The notes under the pieces are model-generated. The model was not told where the DNA came from, did no database searches, and saw nothing but the letters and a program-made list of their open reading frames with translations. The translations under genes and the position numbers were made by a program. Shown piece by piece: positions 6,020-9,610 of a stretch of DNA of 9,610 nucleotides. How positions within the stretch are numbered: position 1 is the stretch's first letter; each line of letters begins with the position of its first letter. Source of the DNA: Rhodospirillaceae bacterium. GTDB taxonomy: Bacteria; Pseudomonadota; Alphaproteobacteria; UBA828. The DNA lies in the NCBI GenBank assembly GCA_028819955.1, contig JAPPKP010000363.1:1-9610 (forward strand), written 5' to 3'.

Positions 6020-7246
6020 ATGGCGCCGATGGACGCGGCCGTCGACGTCTCGCCCGAGCCGTATATCCCCGCCGCCGGCGAGGGAGCGGCGCCCAGGCGT
6101 GTCACCATCCTGGGCTCCACGGGCTCGATCGGCTGCAACACCATCGACCTGATCGCCCGCCACCCGGCGGCGTTCGAGGTCGAGGCGTTGACCGCCCAGC
6201 GCAGCGTGGATCGCCTCGCCGAGCAGGCCCGCGCGGTCGGCGCGAGGCAGGCCGTCATCGGCGATCCCACGCTCTACGGCGCGCTCAAGGAGGCGCTCGC
6301 GGGCACCGATACCCTCGCCGCCGCTGGACGCGACGCCCTGGTCGAGGCCGCCGCGGCGCCCACCGATTTCGTCATGGCCGGGATCGTCGGCGCAGCAGGG
6401 CTCAGGCCGACGCTCGCGGCCGCCGCGCAGGGCGCCGTCATCGGCCTCGCCAACAAGGAATGCCTGGTCTGCGCCGGCTCGCTCATGCTGGCCGAGGTCG
6501 AGCGCGGCGGCGCAACGCTGCTTCCGGTCGATTCGGAGCACAATGCGATCTACCAGGTGTTCGACTTCGAGCGTGCGGACAGCGTCGAGAAGATCGTGCT
6601 CACCGCCTCGGGCGGTCCGTTCCGCGAGGCGTCGGTGGAGACCATGGCGCAGGCCACGCCCGAACAGGCGGTGGCCCACCCCAACTGGGACATGGGCGCC
6701 AAGATCTCGGTGGATTCGGCAACCATGATGAACAAGGGCCTCGAGATGATCGAGGCTTTTCATCTGTTCCCGGTCGATGCGGAGCAGATCGAGGTGCTGG
6801 TGCATCCGCAATCGGTGATCCACAGCATGGTGGCCTACGAGGACGGCTCCGTGCTCGCGCAGCTCGGCACACCCGACATGCGCACGCCGATCGCCTACGC
6901 CCTTGCCTGGCCGGCCCGCATGGCGGCGCCCTCGCCGCGGCTCGACCTCGCGGCGCTCGGCCGCCTCACCTTCGAGCCGCCGGACGAGGTGCGCTTCCCG
7001 GCGCTTCGGCTGGCGCGAGAGGCGCTGACCCAAGGCGGCAGCGCCCCGATCGTGCTCAACGCTGCCAACGAGGTCGCCGTCGGCGGCTTTCTGGAGCGCC
7101 GCATCGGCTTCCTGGAGATCGCGCGAACGGTCGAGCGCTGCCTCGAACAGACCAACCATCGGGCCGTCACCGGGCTCGACGATGTCTACGAAATCGACGG
7201 CGCCGCAAGGGAGCGCGCCGAGCGGCTGCTGGCCGGTGACGCCTAG
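6020..7246 (+). CDS. dxr: 1-deoxy-D-xylulose 5-phosphate reductoisomerase
   Basis: A 408-aa protein, near the roughly 400 aa of the family. It converts 1-deoxy-D-xylulose 5-phosphate to 2-C-methyl-D-erythritol 4-phosphate with NADPH and a divalent metal, the first committed step of the MEP isoprenoid pathway in the cytosol. Visible signatures: the NADPH-binding start RRVTILGSTGSIGCNTIDLI (about 26-45), GLANKECLVCAG, metal and substrate residues in LPVDSEHNAIYQ, the flexible-loop region ASGGPFR, HPNWDMGAKISVDSATMMNK followed by GLEMIEAFHLF, HPQSVIHSMV, and PIVLNAANEVAV near the C-terminus. The ATG at 6020 is preceded by GAAGGGA; an in-frame ATG at 6029 is an alternative. The first 25 residues are not conserved. 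hpnC starts 6 nt after the stop, so dxr very likely leads an isoprenoid/squalene operon. Confidence 0.97.
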   Translation: MAPMDAAVDVSPEPYIPAAGEGAAPRRVTILGSTGSIGCNTIDLIARHPAAFEVEALTAQRSVDRLAEQARAVGARQAVIGDPTLYGALKEALAGTDTLAAAGRDALVEAAAAPTDFVMAGIVGAAGLRPTLAAAAQGAVIGLANKECLVCAGSLMLAEVERGGATLLPVDSEHNAIYQVFDFERADSVEKIVLTASGGPFREASVETMAQATPEQAVAHPNWDMGAKISVDSATMMNKGLEMIEAFHLFPVDAEQIEVLVHPQSVIHSMVAYEDGSVLAQLGTPDMRTPIAYALAWPARMAAPSPRLDLAALGRLTFEPPDEVRFPALRLAREALTQGGSAPIVLNAANEVAVGGFLERRIGFLEIARTVERCLEQTNHRAVTGLDDVYEIDGAARERAERLLAGDA

Positions 7247-7252
7247 CGGCCG

Positions 7253-8137
7253 ATGACGGCTTCCGCATCCGCGGCGGTGGAAACGGCAGGCGGCCAGGCG
7301 CCGGCCGCACGCGAGGAGAACATCCGTGCGCTGATCCGCGCGAACACGGAGAACTTCCCGGTCGGCTCCTTCCTGATCCCGCCCGACTGCCGGCCTCACG
7401 TCCATGCGTTCTATCTGTTCGCGCGCAAGGCCGACGACATCGCCGATTCACCGACCATCCCGGCAGCCGAGAAAGTGGCCCGGCTGCAAGCTGCCAGCGA
7501 CGCCCTCGGCAAGGACGAGGCGGCGCTCCCCGACTGGGCCGTCCCCTATCACCGAAGCCTGATCGAGACCGGTTGCCCGGCGCAGAACGGGCGCGACCTG
7601 CTCTCCGCCTTCATCCAGGACGCGACCAAGCTGCGCTACGCCGACTGGGACGACCTGATGGACTATTGCCAGCGCTCTGCAGCGTCGGTCGGCCGCGTGA
7701 TGATGGACATCCACGGCGAGAGCGGACACGCCGATATCGAGGGCTCGGACGCGCTTTGCAACGCTCTCCAGGTGCTCAATCATCTGCAGGACTGCGGTGA
7801 GGACTACCTCGCGCTCGACCGTGTGTACGTGCCTGAACCCTGGCTGCAAGAGGCCGGCGGCGGTGTCGAGATGCTCGCCGAGCGGCGGGCGGCGCCGGCG
7901 GTACGCCACGCCATCGACCGGTGCCTGGAAGGGACCGCGGACCTGCTCCGGCGGGCCGAGGCGATGCCGCGCTCGGTGCGCCGCCGGCGCTTTCGCTGGG
8001 AGTGCGCGGTGATCGTCAGGCTGGCCTGGGCGCTGCAGCGAAGGCTTGCGCATGGCGACCCCCTCGCCGGCCGAATCAGGGTGCCCAAGGTGAGCCGCGC
8101 CGGCCTCGCGCTGCGCGGCATCGTCGGCGCATGGTAA
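7253..8137 (+). CDS. hpnC: Squalene synthase HpnC (hydroxysqualene synthase)
   Basis: A 294-aa trans-isoprenyl diphosphate synthase of the squalene/phytoene synthase fold. In the HpnCDE route, HpnD joins two farnesyl diphosphates to presqualene diphosphate, HpnC turns that into hydroxysqualene, and HpnE reduces it to squalene for hopanoids. Features seen: ENFPVGSFLIP and FYLFARKADDIADSP with the first aspartate-rich motif DDIAD (61-65), the central YCQRSAASVGRVMMDI helix, and the second motif LQDCGEDY (Q179 to Y185) followed by RVYVP. These bind the Mg-diphosphate. NFPVGS and the LQD-C-x-ED form are typical of HpnC rather than CrtB. The ATG at 7253 lies 6 nt after dxr without a strong Shine-Dalgarno, suggesting coupling, and the 3' end overlaps hpnD by 7 nt. 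The first 20 residues are alanine-rich and unconserved, so the exact start is uncertain. Confidence 0.9.
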   Translation: MTASASAAVETAGGQAPAAREENIRALIRANTENFPVGSFLIPPDCRPHVHAFYLFARKADDIADSPTIPAAEKVARLQAASDALGKDEAALPDWAVPYHRSLIETGCPAQNGRDLLSAFIQDATKLRYADWDDLMDYCQRSAASVGRVMMDIHGESGHADIEGSDALCNALQVLNHLQDCGEDYLALDRVYVPEPWLQEAGGGVEMLAERRAAPAVRHAIDRCLEGTADLLRRAEAMPRSVRRRRFRWECAVIVRLAWALQRRLAHGDPLAGRIRVPKVSRAGLALRGIVGAW

Positions 8138-9009
8138 GTGCGGCGGTCAGCCTGCCGATCCCGGAGGCGCCCGACCCGAAGCGCTACGTCGCCAAGGTGA
8201 CCCGCGCGTCCGGGAGCTCGTTCTTCCTGCCCATGATGCTGCTGCCGCGCGAGAAGCGGGAGGCGATGCTGGCCCTCTACGCCTTCTGCCGGGAGACCGA
8301 CGACGTCGCGGACGAGATCGAGGACCCGGCGGAGTCGTGCGCGTTGATCGACGCATGGCGGGACGAAGTCCGGGCGCTCTACCGGGGCACACCGCGCCAC
8401 CCGGTCACGAAGGCGCTCGCCGTCCCGGTCGAGCGTTTCGGGCTCGCCGAGAAGCACTTCATGGAAATTCTGGAGGGGTTCGAGATGGACGGCGGCGGCG
8501 CCATGCTACGGCCGACGCTGGCCGAGCTCGAACGCTATTGTCACTGCGTCGCCGGTTGTGTGGGTCTGCTCTCGGTCGAAATCTTCGGGTACCGGGCGCG
8601 AACCATCCCCACCTTCGCCGGCCACCTCGGCCAGGCCTTTCAGCTCACCAATATCCTTCGGGACGTGGCGGAGGACGCGAAGCGCGGCCGCATCTACCTG
8701 CCGCAAGAGTTGTTGGAAAAGCAGGGCCTCGCGGACATCAAGCCGGAGGCGATCGGGCGCACGCCGGGAGTGGAGAAGGTCTGTCGCTCTCTCGGCGGGA
8801 TGGCGCGGCGGCACTTCGGCGCCGCGAGCGAGGCTATGCCGCGCTCGGAACGCCGCTCCATGCGGCCTGCCATCCTCATGCGCAGCGTCTACGAAGCCTA
8901 TCTCGACCGCATCGAGCGGGCGGGCTTCCCGGTCGCGGGGCGACGCATCAGGTTCAGCGCGACGCAGAAGCTGCGCCTGGTCATGGGCGGGCTGTTGCGG
9001 ACGATCTGA
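8131..9009 (+). CDS. hpnD: Presqualene diphosphate synthase HpnD
   Basis: A 292-aa squalene/phytoene synthase-family protein that condenses two farnesyl diphosphates to presqualene diphosphate, the first step of the HpnD-HpnC-HpnE squalene route. Motifs: SSFFLPMMLLPREKREAMLA, then LYAFCRETDDVADEIED with the first aspartate-rich motif at D57-D61; YCHCVAGCVGLLSVEIFG in the central helix; and AFQLTNILRDVAEDAKRGRI followed by YLPQELL, with the second motif D178-D182. The frame is open from 7921, but the ATG at 8131 gives the standard N-terminus (residues before SSF of normal length) and overlaps the hpnC stop by 7 nt, a translational-coupling arrangement. Adjacency to HpnC separates this from a phytoene synthase (CrtB), which it resembles in sequence. 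No hpnE follows; after a 178-nt gap the next gene is lgt. Confidence 0.92.
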   Translation: MVSAAVSLPIPEAPDPKRYVAKVTRASGSSFFLPMMLLPREKREAMLALYAFCRETDDVADEIEDPAESCALIDAWRDEVRALYRGTPRHPVTKALAVPVERFGLAEKHFMEILEGFEMDGGGAMLRPTLAELERYCHCVAGCVGLLSVEIFGYRARTIPTFAGHLGQAFQLTNILRDVAEDAKRGRIYLPQELLEKQGLADIKPEAIGRTPGVEKVCRSLGGMARRHFGAASEAMPRSERRSMRPAILMRSVYEAYLDRIERAGFPVAGRRIRFSATQKLRLVMGGLLRTI

Positions 9010-9053
9010 CGCAACCGCCCTCCTCAGGTCCCGCCTGCGCGTCCGCTCAGTGC

Positions 9054-9083
9054 TTGCGGGCGGCAAGGGCACGACCCTATAAC
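9054..9083 (+). promoter_or_regulatory. Possible promoter for lgt
   Basis: TTGCGG (9054-9059), an 18-nt spacer and TATAAC (9078-9083, one mismatch to TATAAT) lie in the gene-free 9010-9187 interval. The -10 box is good and the -35 box is poor. Transcription from here would give a leader of roughly 100 nt that includes the hairpin at 9109-9127. Confidence 0.35.
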
Positions 9084-9108
9084 CGGCCGCGCGTGTTGAT
9101 TGTTAGGG

Positions 9109-9127
9109 AAGCGCAGATGGTGCGCTT
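9109..9127 (+). other. Perfect 7-bp hairpin in the hpnD-lgt interval
   Basis: AAGCGCA (9109-9115), loop GATGG, TGCGCTT (9121-9127): all seven pairs match. There is no T-run after it, so a classical intrinsic terminator is unlikely. It could be a leader structure of lgt, a weak terminator for hpnD or a protein-binding palindrome. The rest of 9010-9187 shows no ORF that looks like a gene. Confidence 0.4.
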
Positions 9128-9187
9128 GCTGTGCTCGGGCCACGCCGCGCCCTTCACCACGACCTTGAACAGGAATGATCCCTATCG

Positions 9188-9610
9188 ATGACCCTTGCCC
9201 TCGCCTTCCCCGCCATCGACCCGGTGGCCGTCGAAATCGGCCCCGTTGCGATCCGCTGGTACGCGCTGTCCTACGTCGTCGGCCTGCTGCTCGGCTGGCA
9301 GTACGTCCGCTATCTCGCCGGGAACTGCATCGAAGGCATGACCAAGCGCCACGCCGACGACCTGTTGGTGTTCGGCACCCTCGGCGTGGTGGTCGGCGGC
9401 AGGCTCGGTTACGTGCTGTTCTATCAACCGGGGTACTACTTCGAGAATCCCGGTGAGATTTTCGTGGTCTGGCAGGGCGGGATGTCCTTCCACGGCGGCG
9501 CGCTCGGGGTGATCGTCGTCGTGGTCCTCTACACCCGCATCATGAAGATCAGCCTGCTCTCCGTCGCCGATGCGGTTTGTGCGCAGGTGCCGATCGGCCT
9601 CTTCCTGGGC
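9188..9610 (+). CDS. lgt: Prolipoprotein diacylglyceryl transferase Lgt, N-terminal part (3' truncated by window edge)
   Basis: 141 N-terminal residues of an inner-membrane enzyme that moves diacylglycerol from phosphatidylglycerol to the lipobox cysteine of prolipoproteins, the first step of lipoprotein maturation. The frame runs open to base 9610; full-length Lgt is usually about 260-300 aa. Matches to recalled E. coli Lgt: FPAIDPVAVEIGPVAIRWYA ([20 protein letters not shown]), GGRLGYVLFY (70-79), and WQGGMSFHGGALGVIVVV, with H102 at the position of the essential E. coli histidine H103. Hydrophobic segments near 26-42, 59-78 and 103-116 fit membrane helices. The ATG at 9188 is the first start after an in-frame TGA at 9176-9178. 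The nearest Shine-Dalgarno-like AGGA (9171-9174) is 13 nt away, which is long. Confidence 0.95.
   Translation, partial: MTLALAFPAIDPVAVEIGPVAIRWYALSYVVGLLLGWQYVRYLAGNCIEGMTKRHADDLLVFGTLGVVVGGRLGYVLFYQPGYYFENPGEIFVVWQGGMSFHGGALGVIVVVVLYTRIMKISLLSVADAVCAQVPIGLFLG

Noticed and set aside
5894..7405. Upstream extension of the phhB frame on the minus strand, giving 614 aa
   Set aside because: The extension is antisense to dxr and lacks homology. A strong GGAGGA site and the family length place the start at 5893.
7921..8130. Upstream extension of the hpnD frame
   Set aside because: It overlaps hpnC and is not HpnD-like. The ATG at 8131 gives the normal N-terminus.
8131..9009. Assignment of the second synthase as phytoene synthase CrtB
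   Set aside because: The family is shared, but the direct overlap with an HpnC-type gene and absence of carotenoid genes nearby favour HpnD.
8337..9191. 284-aa plus-strand frame overlapping hpnD and the lgt leader
   Set aside because: Out of frame with hpnD, arginine-rich and without motifs.
1..9610. tRNA, rRNA, CRISPR array, insertion sequence or phage genes
   Set aside because: Nothing resembling these was seen on reading; intergenic space is small and contains no such pattern.

Overview
The window is GC-rich, densely coding bacterial DNA with strong third-position GC bias. Gene content and order (an sdhE-mfd pair, dxr next to hpnC-hpnD, lgt) suggest an alphaproteobacterium, probably of the Rhodospirillales type, that makes hopanoids. 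The taxon is inferred from family resemblance; no search was run.

Positions 1-912 hold the C-terminal half of a PLP-dependent lyase resembling diaminopropionate ammonia-lyase, then sdhE, the small flavinylation factor of succinate dehydrogenase. The sdhE stop overlaps the TTG start of mfd (909-4406), the transcription-repair coupling factor.

Positions 4363-5528 are the accessory part. A type II toxin-antitoxin pair of the TacA/TacT class (DUF1778 ribbon-helix-helix antitoxin plus GNAT toxin, 4512-5260) follows a good promoter that overlaps two tandem 11-bp repeats. The pair is bracketed by an exact 24-bp direct repeat with copies exactly 900 bp apart. The left copy lies in the last codons of mfd. 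The right copy starts 2 nt after the toxin stop and still reads as an mfd-like C-terminal tail ending in its own stop. This is the most notable signal here: the pair looks like a compact cassette inserted into, or duplicated at, the mfd 3' end. A second small antitoxin-like gene with no partner toxin follows (5319-5528).

Positions 5561-7246 hold a minus-strand phhB (pterin carbinolamine dehydratase) and, divergent from it, dxr, the first committed enzyme of the MEP isoprenoid pathway. dxr is followed 6 nt later by hpnC, which overlaps hpnD by 7 nt. Together dxr-hpnC-hpnD probably forms one transcription unit linking isoprenoid precursor supply to squalene/hopanoid synthesis. The hydroxysqualene reductase hpnE and the cyclase shc, common partners of this pair, are not in the window.

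Positions 9010-9187 are a gene-free leader with a possible promoter and a perfect 7-bp hairpin. The 5' part of lgt (prolipoprotein diacylglyceryl transferase) then runs off the right edge. I saw no tRNA, rRNA, CRISPR array, transposase or integrase.
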